Notes under the pieces: model-generated
Told to the model about the DNA's origin: nothing
Databases searched by the model: none
What the model saw: the letters and a program-made list of their open reading frames with translations, nothing else
Made by a program: the position numbers and the translations under genes
In this document: positions 8,207-16,667 of the stretch, piece by piece
Position numbering within the stretch: the stretch's first letter is position 1
How the letters are laid out: each line of letters opens with the position of its first letter
NCBI GenBank assembly: GCA_965221185.1
Contig: OZ244866.1
Location: forward strand, 992,001-1,056,000
Origin: Aldehydirespirator sp965221185
Lineage (GTDB): Bacteria; Actinomycetota; Acidimicrobiia; Acidimicrobiales; Aldehydirespiratoraceae
Direction: 5' to 3'
DNA: 64,000 nt

Positions 8207-8221
8207 ATACGCTTCACGTAT
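8207..8221 (+). promoter_or_regulatory. Candidate antitoxin operator
   Basis: ATACG-CTTCA-CGTAT is a perfect inverted repeat with a 5-bp spacer that ends within the antitoxin start codon at 8220. Ribbon-helix-helix antitoxins usually bind such repeats to repress their own operon. Confidence 0.5.
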
Positions 8222-8471
8222 GACGATGCTTAGCTTCAGAGTCGAGCCCGCCGAGGCCGCCCGGGTCCGGGAGATGGCCGACGCCCTCTGCATCCCCCAA
8301 TCAGAGATGATCCGCGAGGCCTTGCGCCGCCATCTCAACGCGCTCGCCGCGCAGCGAGACGCCACCGCCTACGAGGCGAACCCACTCGGCCCCGAGGAAC
8401 TGTCGCTGATCGAGGCCGAGCACTGGGCGCCGGCCGAGGATTGGTCCGACTGGGTCGATGCGGCGCGGTGA
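8220..8471 (+). CDS. Ribbon-helix-helix antitoxin
   Basis: The protein has 83 residues. The N-terminal beta-strand (MLSFRVEP), the helix AEAARVREMADALCIPQSEM and then IREALRRHL form a ribbon-helix-helix DNA-binding fold. The acidic C-terminus (AEHWAPAEDWSDWVDAAR) is the likely toxin-binding tail. It overlaps the following MazF-like toxin gene by 14 bp, so the two are translated together. An inverted repeat over its start codon suggests autoregulation. Confidence 0.8.
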   Translation: MTMLSFRVEPAEAARVREMADALCIPQSEMIREALRRHLNALAAQRDATAYEANPLGPEELSLIEAEHWAPAEDWSDWVDAAR

Positions 8472-8766
8472 GATCTGGTTCGCCGCCACACCCAGCGGCG
8501 ACCGGCCAGTGCTGGTACTCACCCGCGACCCTGTCGCCGACCGCATCGACGCGGTCGTAGTCGCAGCACTCACCAGAACGCGCCGAGGCCTGTCCTCGGA
8601 ACTGCCCCTGACCGCGGCCTCCGACGGCGTTCCCTCCGACTGTGTCGTCAACTTCGACACCATCCACACCCTGCCCCGGCAGGCGTTCCGAAGCCCAGTG
8701 GCCACACTTGAACCCGCCCGGCTTGAGGAGGCCTGTCAGACTCTCAAAGCGGCCACGGGCTGCTAA
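8458..8766 (+). CDS. MazF-like endoribonuclease toxin
   Basis: The protein has 102 residues. It begins MRRGEIWFAATPSGDRPVLV, the start of the PemK/MazF barrel, and continues with VVVAALTRTRRGLSSELPL and DCVVNFDTIHTLPRQAF, matching the conserved Arg and Thr/Ser core of MazF mRNA interferases. It is the second gene of a toxin-antitoxin pair, overlapping the ribbon-helix-helix antitoxin by 14 bp. Confidence 0.85.
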   Translation: MRRGEIWFAATPSGDRPVLVLTRDPVADRIDAVVVAALTRTRRGLSSELPLTAASDGVPSDCVVNFDTIHTLPRQAFRSPVATLEPARLEEACQTLKAATGC

Positions 8767-8823
8767 GAGCCGCCTGGCCTCCATGCCGGGGATCGGTTCA
8801 GTGGGGAATCCGGTCCACTGCCG

Positions 8824-9249
8824 CTAGTCCGAGCCCGGTTCTATGGGCAGGCCGGAGCCGGTCGCAACCTCCCACAGGAAGCCGTCGGGATCGGCGAAGT
8901 ACCCGGAGTAGCCGCCCCAGAATGTTTCCGCGGCGGGCTTGACGATGCGGGCCCCGGCCGCCGCGGCCTGCCGCAGCACCGAGTCCACTTCGGAGCGTGT
9001 CGCCACGTTGTGGGCGATGGTGAATCCGTGCATCGCAGGCTGCGGCGTGCCCTTCTGATCGGGCCGGCCGATGTCGTCGGCCAGGGCGTCCCGGGGGTAG
9101 AGCCCCAGCAGTAGGCCGGTGAGGGCCAGGAAGGTGATCTCGTCGCCGCCCGCCTCGTGCTCGGGGAATCCGAGTCCGTCGCGGTAGAAGCGGGTGGAGC
9201 GGCCAAGGTCAGACACTCCCAGCGTGATGATGCTGATCCGGGGTTCCAT
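8824..9249 (-). CDS. VOC-family (glyoxalase-like) protein
   Basis: The protein has 141 residues and two beta-alpha-beta-beta-beta modules of the vicinal oxygen chelate fold: ISIITLGVSDLGRSTRFYRD at the start, and GYFADPDGFLWEVATG near the end with the usual metal-ligand Glu in the last strand. Members include glyoxalases, dioxygenases and antibiotic-resistance proteins; the substrate cannot be told from sequence. It stands alone, convergent with the MazF toxin gene. Confidence 0.85.
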   Translation of the reverse strand: MEPRISIITLGVSDLGRSTRFYRDGLGFPEHEAGGDEITFLALTGLLLGLYPRDALADDIGRPDQKGTPQPAMHGFTIAHNVATRSEVDSVLRQAAAAGARIVKPAAETFWGGYSGYFADPDGFLWEVATGSGLPIEPGSD

Positions 9250-9378
9250 CAGGTTCGCGCCTCCAGGCCGTGTCGGAGTCGTTCTGTTGTATCACCCCGG
9301 GTTTCGTGGAGGCTGAGGTGTGCCCTGTGTTTCGCGCCGCCAGCTTGCTTGATCTCGGGCGGGCATGGTGGGGCCGGT

Positions 9379-9786
9379 TCAGTTGGCGACGTCGATGCGG
9401 TCGAGGGGCCCGTCCCAAGCGAGGATCTCGCGGTCGGCGGTGGCGAGCTGCCCGCGCTGGCAGAGAGCGCCGGCCATGATCAGCCGGTCGGCGAGGTCGC
9501 TCGGCGCGCCTTGCTGCCGTAGGTCCTCGGCGAGGATGAGCGTCTCGGAGTCAAGTGGGATCTCGCGGATGCCGGCGTCGATGCGGCGTGCCCGCCAGAC
9601 CCGCAGGTCGCAGCCTAGGTCGATGCGCCCGAGACGCACGAGCAGTGCCAGCTCCCAGTACGTGGCCGACGACACGAACAGGCGCTGGCGCCGGAGTTCG
9701 TCCTGGATGAGATCGCGGGCGCTGGCGTGGACGCGCTCGTCGCCGGTGAGGACCCACAGCAGCACGTGGGTGTCGATCAGCAGCAC
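9379..9786 (-). CDS. vapC: VapC-like PIN-domain toxin
   Basis: The protein has 135 residues. The PIN motifs are in order: IDTHVLLW (first Asp), SSATYWELALL (Glu), PSDLADRLIMAGAL (Asp) and LATADREIL (last Asp). This is the complete acidic set of the VapC ribonuclease in the subfamily normally paired with Phd/YefM-type antitoxins. Its start codon overlaps the stop of the antitoxin at 9786. Confidence 0.9.
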   Translation of the reverse strand: MLLIDTHVLLWVLTGDERVHASARDLIQDELRRQRLFVSSATYWELALLVRLGRIDLGCDLRVWRARRIDAGIREIPLDSETLILAEDLRQQGAPSDLADRLIMAGALCQRGQLATADREILAWDGPLDRIDVAN

Positions 9787-10118
9787 TAGGAGGTTGATGC
9801 GGTGGCGCTGTCAGCGGCCCCTGCGGGCTCGGCGAGGAGTTCGTCCCACTCGGCTTCCCAGTCGCTGATCCAGTCCGCCTCGCCGCCAGTCGGATCGGTC
9901 AGATTGGAAGCGACCGTGATCTCGCCCCTGCAGGATCCCCACAGTTCGGGCAACTCCACCGGCGGTGGACAGGGCACGAGCGCCGCCACCGGGTGACCGT
10001 ACTTCGTGATGATGACCTGCCCGCCCGTCTCGGCCACGCGGTCCATGATGGCAAGGCACTTGGCCTTGAACTCGCCCGCAGGCATGGTCTCGGGCAGCGG
10101 ATTCGGCGCTTGTGACAT
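9786..10118 (-). CDS. Phd/YefM-type antitoxin
   Basis: The protein has 110 residues. The N-terminal Phd fold is seen in MPAGEFKAKCLAIMDRVAET, GGQVIITKYGHPVAALVPC. The C-terminus is rich in Trp, Asp and Glu (DWISDWEAEWDELLAE), as expected for the part that wraps the PIN toxin. It is the first gene of the toxin-antitoxin operon read on the minus strand, with a candidate operator about 30-50 bp upstream. Confidence 0.85.
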   Translation of the reverse strand: MSQAPNPLPETMPAGEFKAKCLAIMDRVAETGGQVIITKYGHPVAALVPCPPPVELPELWGSCRGEITVASNLTDPTGGEADWISDWEAEWDELLAEPAGAADSATASTS

Positions 10119-10147
10119 GGGTCGCCTCCGTCACTCGCTCGAGCTAT

Positions 10148-10168
10148 GACCATAGCACGACCATGGTC
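10148..10168 (-). promoter_or_regulatory. Candidate Phd-type operator
   Basis: GACCAT (10148-10153) is followed by the perfect palindrome GACCATGGTC (10159-10168). The repeated half-sites, 11 bp apart and just upstream of the antitoxin gene, fit an operator bound by the antitoxin-toxin complex. Confidence 0.45.
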
Positions 10169-10398
10169 CTGAGCATCCTAACACCACCAATTCGCTGCCC
10201 TGCGCTTGGGCACGGAGATCGGTTCGGACGTGACTGAGGTCATACCGCGCGCACACCAGCAGAATCCCCGATTGCGCAACAAGGAGGTCGCGAACACCCC
10301 ACCACACACATTGCACACGCCACTGCTTGATGCGCCGAGCCGACTTCAACACGCCGAGCAGCACCACACCTCCCGCAGCCAGTTGACGATGTCGAGGG

Positions 10399-10752
10399 TT
10401 ACGGGTCGCGCTCGCTGCTGGGCCCAACAGTCGCGTCGGGAAGCATCGCGTCAATAGCGTCGATCATGGCGGCGATCGCCGGGAACCACACGGCAGGGCA
10501 CGTCATGGACTGCTTCATCACGCACGCAGCCCGCCACCACTCCAGCTCCTGCCGGCAGGGAGGCCCGCCCTCAAACTCTTCAAACATGGCCCGCCAACTG
10601 GACGGTTCGGAAATGTCGGGGCCGACCCCCGGGACTTGAAGTCCTGTGAAAACGGCGTCGTGCCTCCTAACCCAGCTATCTCGGATCGCCGGGTCAGCCG
10701 AAGCTCTCGCCTGCAGTCGCTTTCCATCTCGCCAGTTCTTAAAGAGCCCCAT
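10399..10752 (-). CDS. Hypothetical protein
   Basis: The protein has about 117 residues, starting MGLFKNWRDGKRLQARASAD. It is helical, with no signal peptide or membrane segment, and has three Cys residues in the second half. Composition is balanced, unlike the Arg/Pro-rich spurious frames nearby. I do not recognise a family. ATG 10752 is preferred to a TTG two codons upstream. It stands alone between two toxin-antitoxin operons on the same strand. Confidence 0.5.
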   Translation of the reverse strand: MGLFKNWRDGKRLQARASADPAIRDSWVRRHDAVFTGLQVPGVGPDISEPSSWRAMFEEFEGGPPCRQELEWWRAACVMKQSMTCPAVWFPAIAAMIDAIDAMLPDATVGPSSERDP

Positions 10753-10869
10753 TGGCAACCCACTGTAGGTCCACTGCCTGCCCTGATTGCAGCGGTGCGG
10801 TGCCAGACCGAGCCTCGCGTCGCCTGGTGGAAGGCCGGAACCTAGCCGGGTAGGGGGAGGTCTGGCTTG

Positions 10870-11187
10870 CTAGTGCAGGTCGAAGACGGTGCTCAGGGCC
10901 GTGTCGATGTCCCACTGCTCCTCGGGGCGGAGATGGCCGATCAGGTTGCCCAAGCGGGTCACGTCGACCGCTCCGACCTGCTCGACGAGCACGATCGTGT
11001 TCCGCCCGTCCAGCTCGATGACAGGCCTGAACGAGGCAGGCCGAGCGCTGGTCGAGGTTGGCGCCACCAGCACGACCGAGCGCGGCAGCAGCGCGTCGGA
11101 CTGCACCACCACCCCGAAGCGGCGCCCCTGCTGCTCGTGACCCACTCCTCGGGGAAGCCGCAACTCGAAGATTTCACCCCGGCGCAT
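10870..11187 (-). CDS. MazF-like endoribonuclease toxin
   Basis: The protein has 105 residues, starting MRRGEIFELRLPRGVGHEQQ and continuing GRRFGVVVQSDALL, PRSVVLVAPTSTSA and RPVIELDGRNTIVLVEQVGA, the PemK/MazF barrel with its conserved polar active-site residues. It lies 44 bp downstream of a ribbon-helix-helix antitoxin on the minus strand. It is a separate lineage from the toxin at 8458, being only distantly similar. Confidence 0.85.
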   Translation of the reverse strand: MRRGEIFELRLPRGVGHEQQGRRFGVVVQSDALLPRSVVLVAPTSTSARPASFRPVIELDGRNTIVLVEQVGAVDVTRLGNLIGHLRPEEQWDIDTALSTVFDLH

Positions 11188-11231
11188 GGAGATCTTCCCG
11201 ACGATCCTGTGTCAAGCTGCCTGGGCAGGGC

Positions 11232-11471
11232 TCACCCCGGCGCACGGAGCTGTTCCATGAGACTGGCGACCGCGCTCATCTCGGCTCGGTCAGTCTCGTC
11301 GGCCTCCAAGGAGGCGACCTCCGCTGCTAGCGCCTGACGGGCCCGTATCCGTGCGGCTTCGTGCACCAGCGACGATCGGATGGCCTCCGACTGGGTCAGG
11401 CCCTGAGCCTCCAGTTGGCTCAGGGCGCGGAGGGCTTCCTCGTCGAGTCGTACAGATATCGCACGGGCCAT
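11232..11471 (-). CDS. Ribbon-helix-helix antitoxin
   Basis: The protein has 79 residues. MARAISVRLDEEALRALSQL and EAQGLTQSEAIRSSLVHEAA form the ribbon-helix-helix fold; the rest is an acidic helix that should bind the MazF-like toxin encoded next. A strong palindrome lies just upstream of the start codon and fits autoregulation. Confidence 0.85.
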   Translation of the reverse strand: MARAISVRLDEEALRALSQLEAQGLTQSEAIRSSLVHEAARIRARQALAAEVASLEADETDRAEMSAVASLMEQLRAPG

Positions 11472-11480
11472 GACGCAAGT

Positions 11481-11499
11481 GTATCACGATATGTGATAC
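11481..11499 (-). promoter_or_regulatory. Palindromic antitoxin operator
   Basis: GTATCAC-GATAT-GTGATAC is a perfect 7-bp inverted repeat with a 5-bp spacer, 10 bp upstream of the antitoxin start. Its position and symmetry fit a ribbon-helix-helix dimer-of-dimers operator. Confidence 0.65.
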
Positions 11500-11589
11500 T
11501 GCTGAGGTAGGGATCTGCGCATGTTGACTGGTGTGCGCGCAGTCACTCGATGCCGGGCCGCTGCCCGTCCTCGTATTGTTGATGGTGCG

Positions 11590-12372
11590 ATGCGACCCTC
11601 CTTCATTCGTTACCTGGCGCTGGGCGTGCTGGTTGTCGGGCTGGCTGCCATCGCTTGGGCGGCGCTGCGCGGGGACGACCCCGGCGACGACTCCGCCGCC
11701 AACCTCGCCGCCGACGACTCGGGCGGTACCGCTCCTGATGGGGCTGACGTCGGGGCCGCCGATGCCTCGACTGCCGCGATGACCGTGCCCTCGTCCCCCG
11801 AGTCCGGGACGGTTTCGGACGACTCAGCCCTAGCGGTAGCAGACGACGACTCCCCCTCAGACACGACCACCACGGTCGCCACTACCACGGTGCCTGCCGA
11901 GCCCATCGAGGTGCTGGGGGTGGCCGACACCCTCACCGGACTCGACGGCTGGCTCAACACCGACGCCACGTCGCTGGAGGAGATCCGGGCCGCCAACAAG
12001 CTCACGGTCGTGCAGTTCTGGACCTTCGGATGCCGCAACTGCAAGAACACCCTCGAAGCCCTCGGACAGCTGTACGCCGACTTCCGCGGCCAGGGCGTGG
12101 AGATCGTGGGCGTGCACTCGCCGGAGTTCTCCTATGAGGCCGACGTGGACAACATCATCGAGGCCGCCGCCGACCTGGGCGTCGTCTGGCCCATCGCCCT
12201 CGACACCGACAAGCGCAACTTCCACCGCTGGCAGGAGGGCAACATCGGCTACTGGCCCCGCGTTTACGTGATCGACGGCGACAACCGGATCCGCTTCGAC
12301 CGCACGGGCGACGGCCGGGCCACCTACGCGCAGCTCCACGAGACCGTCGAGCGGCTGCTGACCGAGGCCTGA
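11590..12372 (+). CDS. Membrane-anchored thioredoxin-like protein
   Basis: The protein has 260 residues. One N-terminal membrane helix (about residues 7-24) is followed by an Asp/Ser/Thr/Ala-rich spacer of about 85 residues and a TlpA/DipZ-like thioredoxin domain. The redox motif is FWTFGCRNCKN (Cys-Arg-Asn-Cys), and VVWPIALDTDK and YWPRVYVIDGD give the cis-Pro and core strands. It should act outside the membrane, passing electrons to proteins. The following CcdA-like gene, 30 bp downstream, is the expected electron donor. ATG 11590 is chosen over upstream starts because the membrane helix then begins normally. Confidence 0.8.
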   Translation: MRPSFIRYLALGVLVVGLAAIAWAALRGDDPGDDSAANLAADDSGGTAPDGADVGAADASTAAMTVPSSPESGTVSDDSALAVADDDSPSDTTTTVATTTVPAEPIEVLGVADTLTGLDGWLNTDATSLEEIRAANKLTVVQFWTFGCRNCKNTLEALGQLYADFRGQGVEIVGVHSPEFSYEADVDNIIEAAADLGVVWPIALDTDKRNFHRWQEGNIGYWPRVYVIDGDNRIRFDRTGDGRATYAQLHETVERLLTEA

Positions 12373-12402
12373 CAGGGTCCGGCGCATCGGAGGCTGAGCT
12401 CG

Positions 12403-13002
12403 GTGGCGACCTTCCTGGAGGGAGTGGGCTCCATCGGCGTCGCGTGCACGCTGGCGGCGCTGGTGCCCGGCGTGGCGCTGGTGCTGGTGGCCCGGAAGGC
12501 CCGGCTCACGGTGGCTCTCTTCTACTTGTTGGGCGCCACGCTGCTGACGTGGGCTCGAGCGGCCGGTCACTGGAATGTCGAGCTGAGCGGCGCGGCCGTG
12601 TTCGTGGCCGCGGCGCTGGCCGCGGGCGCTTTCGTGCTGGCGCACCGAGCCACGCGGGCGGTGTCGCTGTCGGCCACGGGCTCGGGCGTGGTGGCGGGCG
12701 CACTGGCCGGGTGGCTGTGGCGGCCCTGCGTGGGCCCCAAGCTGGGCGAAATCCTCAACAACACCGACACCGACGGGGCACGCACAATCGGCTTGATGCT
12801 CGTGTACATGGCGGGGGCGCTGCTGCCCGCCCTGCTGCTGGCCGTACTGCCGCACGCGGTGCCGGGCGCCAAGCGGTTCCTCGACCGCCTACCCGTGGCC
12901 ATCGTGGGTGGCGCAGTGGGCGCCGCCTACGCCATAACCCTGGCCGCCGGCCGCTACGACGACCTAATCGGCGAGCTCTACCGAATAGCCAACAACGCCT
13001 GA
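12403..13002 (+). CDS. CcdA/DsbD-like membrane protein
   Basis: The protein has 199 residues and about six hydrophobic helices. The motif WRPCVGPKLGEIL in the fourth helix region matches the second redox-cysteine motif of CcdA (PCVGP). The first motif is reduced to a single Cys14 in IGVACTLAALVPG, where CcdA has Ser-Pro-Cys. With the thioredoxin-like protein encoded directly upstream it probably moves reducing power across the membrane, for cytochrome c maturation or repair of oxidised surface proteins. Confidence 0.75.
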   Translation: MATFLEGVGSIGVACTLAALVPGVALVLVARKARLTVALFYLLGATLLTWARAAGHWNVELSGAAVFVAAALAAGAFVLAHRATRAVSLSATGSGVVAGALAGWLWRPCVGPKLGEILNNTDTDGARTIGLMLVYMAGALLPALLLAVLPHAVPGAKRFLDRLPVAIVGGAVGAAYAITLAAGRYDDLIGELYRIANNA

Positions 13003-13169
13003 GCCTCAACGCGAAAGGCGCCAGATTTGACGCTGCGAAGAGGGAGTTGACGACTGAGCCCTGAGACCAGCACCGTGGCCACAGCTGCTTGCGGGCTCTA
13101 GGGTCGTGGCAGTAGGCCAGCGTTGGTAAGGGGGCCACACCTTTGATCACGGAAGGAATGCGGTGAGTT

Positions 13170-15350
13170 ATGGCACAAGGCGATCCCTGCTCCGACTACA
13201 TCGAATACGCGCGAGACTTCATCGACTCGGGAGAGATCGACTCACAGGAGGTCGGCTACAAGCTTGAGATCATCGGGAGACTCGGCAGGGCTCGCGAAGC
13301 TCTGCTCGCTGACGATGACGATTGGCTCGCGCTTCTTGACGAGGGGTTTTCCAATGAGAACAATCTCGTTGACTGGCGCTCTGCGAACGTGCTGGCCAAG
13401 TGGTTCAAATCGCAGCCCAATCCTGCGTCGAACGCTCTGCGGGGACTCTGGTCGGAAGACGACATCCCGCCGAGTGAGCGCATCCGCTCCTTCCTTCGGC
13501 TGGTGCCTGGTGACTCCAACTTCAAGGGGACAGGAACGAGGCTGCGGCCTATCTCCGTTCTACTGATGGCATTGGGCCACAGTTGTCCACCATACAAGTT
13601 CATTGAGTTCGATTCTGCCTACCGACGCACGGGACACCCACTGCCTTCCGATGGCCGAGACGAGGGAGCAGTGTATGAGCACGCCCTAACCTTCCTCGAC
13701 AAACTCATACAGTGCAGCAATGAGAGGCCTCATGACCGCCTTGAAGCACAATCGATCGTGTGGTGGGTGGAGAACAACCTTACGGACGATGACGCCTATC
13801 GAGACTACGCCCGAGTCGGGGTCGAACTTCTCGAATCTACGACTAGCCATCGTTGGGACGATGAATCATTCCGTCAGTATCTTCGGAGTAATCTGAGTCT
13901 CGCGCGCCAATGGATGTTGTCTGGTGACAACCGCTGGAGTGAGAGGCTCAAGAGAGAGGCCGACATCAGTGATCACTTGATTACCAAACCGCGCTCAGGC
14001 ATTGTTACGGAATGGCTGGAGTCTGTGAAGGACACTGTAGCAGTAGACATTCTACCTCTTTGGACAGACGGCGATATGTCTCGTAGCGATAGAGTGCAGG
14101 CGTTCATGACGCAAATCCCTAGGGAATTGAAGCTAGACTTCGACTCCCGCCTTTGGCTCACATCGCTGCTGTTAATGGCGCTCGGTGATGAGTATCCGTT
14201 GTTCAATGTTGCGCACTTCGATGCCGCATACAATCGTACCGGACATCCGAGGCCTGCCAAGGACGCGGACGAAGCAACAACATTTGCGCATGGTCTGCGG
14301 TTCCTTGATCAGCTCATCGAGCATGGCCAAGGAGAACTCCGCCATCGGGTTCATGCACAGTCCGTCGTCTGGTGTCGCGAGACTCAACATCCTAACACCG
14401 ACGGGGGAGCACAGCCTGAGGGTTCCTCGAAACCCTCTCCTAACCCATTGGATGAGCTTGCCGACGAGCTCATGCTGGATGCTGGAATCCTTCGACGGGT
14501 CGAGAGACTGTTGAAGGACAAGAGGCAGGTCATCTTTCAGGGGCCTCCGGGGACAGGTAAGACCCATGTCGCTCAGAGAATGGCTAGATGTGTGGCCGGA
14601 TCGCCCAACCGGGTCCGTATTGTCCAGTTCCATCCGTCTTACGCCTACGAGGACTTCGTGGAGGGTTTTCGTCCGACGCTTGACGGCGACCGCCACGGTT
14701 TCAAGCTCCGGGACGGCCCGCTGCTGGAGATGGCCACGAGAGCACGGGAGGCTGATGACGAGATCCATGTGCTCGTGATTGATGAGATCAACAGGGGCAG
14801 CCTCTCCAAGGTGTTCGGGGAGTTGTACTTCCTGTTGGAGTACCGCGACATCGAGATGCGGCTCCAATACTCCGACAAGCCGTTCTCCATGCCCAAGAAC
14901 CTCTGGATCATCGGCACCATGAACACTGCCGACCGTTCCATCGCCCTAGTCGACCTTGCGCTACGCCGCCGGTTCTATTTCGTCGAGTTCCATCCCGACA
15001 GGCCTCCCGTCCGCGGGCTGTTGCGACGATGGCTGGACGAGAGACATCCAGGCATGGGGTGGATTGCGGACGTCGTGGATCGCGCCAACGAGAAGCTTCT
15101 TGACAGGCATGCGGCTATCGGGCCGAGCTACTTCATGAAGGACACAGGTCTCGATGAGGAGACGGTCGAGATGATCTGGGAGCACAATGTCCTGCCGTAC
15201 ATTGAGGAGCAGCTCTACGGCGAGCGCGACCGACTTGATGACTTCAAGCTCGACCGTCTGAGGCAAACGGCCGAAGGCGAGATCGAGCCCGATGCTGGCG
15301 CTGACGACGAACTCGAAGAACTTCTAGACGGCGGCGATGCGTCAGATTGA
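13170..15350 (+). CDS. mcrB: McrB-like AAA+ GTPase with duplicated N-domain
   Basis: The protein has 726 residues. The C-terminal AAA+ domain has Walker A GPPGTGKT (458-465), Walker B VLVIDEINRG (534-543), the McrB-type signature MNTADRS (584-590) and LRRRF (598-602). The N-terminal 400 residues hold a domain present twice (about 66-201 and 270-403): each copy ends with an LLMALG helix, 'FD-A-YxRTGHP' and 'RLxAQSxVWxxE'. In McrBC the N-terminal domain reads modified DNA and the AAA+ part drives translocation by GTP hydrolysis. The stop overlaps the start of mcrC by 14 bp. Confidence 0.88.
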   Translation: MAQGDPCSDYIEYARDFIDSGEIDSQEVGYKLEIIGRLGRAREALLADDDDWLALLDEGFSNENNLVDWRSANVLAKWFKSQPNPASNALRGLWSEDDIPPSERIRSFLRLVPGDSNFKGTGTRLRPISVLLMALGHSCPPYKFIEFDSAYRRTGHPLPSDGRDEGAVYEHALTFLDKLIQCSNERPHDRLEAQSIVWWVENNLTDDDAYRDYARVGVELLESTTSHRWDDESFRQYLRSNLSLARQWMLSGDNRWSERLKREADISDHLITKPRSGIVTEWLESVKDTVAVDILPLWTDGDMSRSDRVQAFMTQIPRELKLDFDSRLWLTSLLLMALGDEYPLFNVAHFDAAYNRTGHPRPAKDADEATTFAHGLRFLDQLIEHGQGELRHRVHAQSVVWCRETQHPNTDGGAQPEGSSKPSPNPLDELADELMLDAGILRRVERLLKDKRQVIFQGPPGTGKTHVAQRMARCVAGSPNRVRIVQFHPSYAYEDFVEGFRPTLDGDRHGFKLRDGPLLEMATRAREADDEIHVLVIDEINRGSLSKVFGELYFLLEYRDIEMRLQYSDKPFSMPKNLWIIGTMNTADRSIALVDLALRRRFYFVEFHPDRPPVRGLLRRWLDERHPGMGWIADVVDRANEKLLDRHAAIGPSYFMKDTGLDEETVEMIWEHNVLPYIEEQLYGERDRLDDFKLDRLRQTAEGEIEPDAGADDELEELLDGGDASD

Positions 15351-16563
15351 GCTTCAGGAGTACCGAGACAGCGAGCCGCAGCGGTTGAGCGTCGCCGAGC
15401 GCGACACGCTCAAGGAGGCGCTGCCGTCACTCACGATCCAGGCCGTTCCTGGCGAGAGCGACCTCTACTGCCTTCGGCCCGAAGCTGTTATCGGCGCTCT
15501 CGAACTGCCGAACTTGTCCATCGCCGTGCGCCCCAAGTTGGACATCTCGCGTGTGATCTACTTGGCCTCGTACGCGATGGGGGCCTACAAGCCCACGAAA
15601 GAGCGCTTCGATTTCACGTCGGAGCCCACGCTGGTCGAGGCGCTGGCCCTCGCGCTGACCTCCGCCGCTCGCCGAGCCTTCGCCCAGGGGCTGTTGCACG
15701 GCTATCGGACCGAGCAGGACGCGCTGCGAGCTGTCCGTGGGCGAATCGACGTGGCAGAACAACTCAGGCGAAGGTTCGACGTGCTCGTGCCGGTGGAGGT
15801 TAGCTACGACGAATTCACCGACGACATACTGGCGAACCGCTTGGTGAAGGCCGCGGCTGAGCTTCTCGGGCGGGCGCGTCTCGAGGATTCGCGCTCGCGG
15901 GACGGTCTGCGGTGGATGAGCGCGACGCTTGCCAACGTCACGCCTGTTCGATTCCCTCCGCAGGAGGTGCCGGAGGTCGCTTTCGACAGGCTCAACGAGC
16001 ACTACCGAGAGCTGGTGTCGCTCTCGCGGTTGATCCTGCGGCATCAGGCATTGGTACTGGATCGTGGTGCAACCCGAGCCTCGGGCTTCCTGATCAACAT
16101 GAACGATGTCTTCCAAGGGTTCGTCACGCGGGCTCTCCGGGTGTCTCTCGGCGTCTCCGAGCGCACGCTTCGATCCGACAAGCGACTTCCCCGGCCCATC
16201 TTCCTCGCCGAGGGTAAGAGCCTCCGCCTCGAGCCTGATCTCACGTGGTGGGACGGTCGTACCTGCACGTTTGTCGGCGATGCGAAGTACAAGCGGATCG
16301 ACGTGAGGGGTGTCCCGAACGCCGATCTCTATCAGATTCTCGCCTACGCCACTGCGCTCGAGTTGCCCGGCGGGCTGTTGGTCTATGCCAAAGGTGAGGC
16401 TGAACCGGTCAAATACGTGATCCCCGGCGCGGGCAAGCGGCTAGAGGTCTTCGCCGTTGACCTCGCGGGCTCAATCGAGGACATTCACGCGACCATCGAC
16501 CGCTTGGCCCAGCGTGTTCGCTTGCTGCGCTCTGAGGCCCTAGGTGCCGCGCTCGCTGCCTGA
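15337..16563 (+). CDS. mcrC: McrC-like nuclease subunit
   Basis: The protein has 408 residues. The N-terminal half carries the McrC helical region that contacts McrB. The C-terminal half carries the PD-(D/E)xK nuclease: PDLTWWDGRTCTFVGDAKYK (Asp, then Asp-Ala-Lys), followed by a helix with DLYQILAYATAL, the usual Q-x-L-x-Y-A after this core. Together with McrB it forms a modification-dependent (type IV) restriction enzyme, cutting DNA with modified bases such as methylcytosine. The 14-bp overlap with mcrB ensures linked translation. Confidence 0.9.
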   Translation: MRQIELQEYRDSEPQRLSVAERDTLKEALPSLTIQAVPGESDLYCLRPEAVIGALELPNLSIAVRPKLDISRVIYLASYAMGAYKPTKERFDFTSEPTLVEALALALTSAARRAFAQGLLHGYRTEQDALRAVRGRIDVAEQLRRRFDVLVPVEVSYDEFTDDILANRLVKAAAELLGRARLEDSRSRDGLRWMSATLANVTPVRFPPQEVPEVAFDRLNEHYRELVSLSRLILRHQALVLDRGATRASGFLINMNDVFQGFVTRALRVSLGVSERTLRSDKRLPRPIFLAEGKSLRLEPDLTWWDGRTCTFVGDAKYKRIDVRGVPNADLYQILAYATALELPGGLLVYAKGEAEPVKYVIPGAGKRLEVFAVDLAGSIEDIHATIDRLAQRVRLLRSEALGAALAA

Positions 16564-16667
16564 ACAGTCTGAAGGGGCTCAGCCGCTGGTCCGACGGGCT
16601 GGCGCGGTCGTCGCCTTCATGCTGCCCGGGCCGAGGGCGGCGGTCTGTCGATAGAGTATTGATTTAT

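Noticed and set aside
10131..10454. Possible 107-residue minus-strand gene
   Set aside because: It overlaps the end of the better frame at 10399-10752 and the antitoxin operator, and has no recognisable features.
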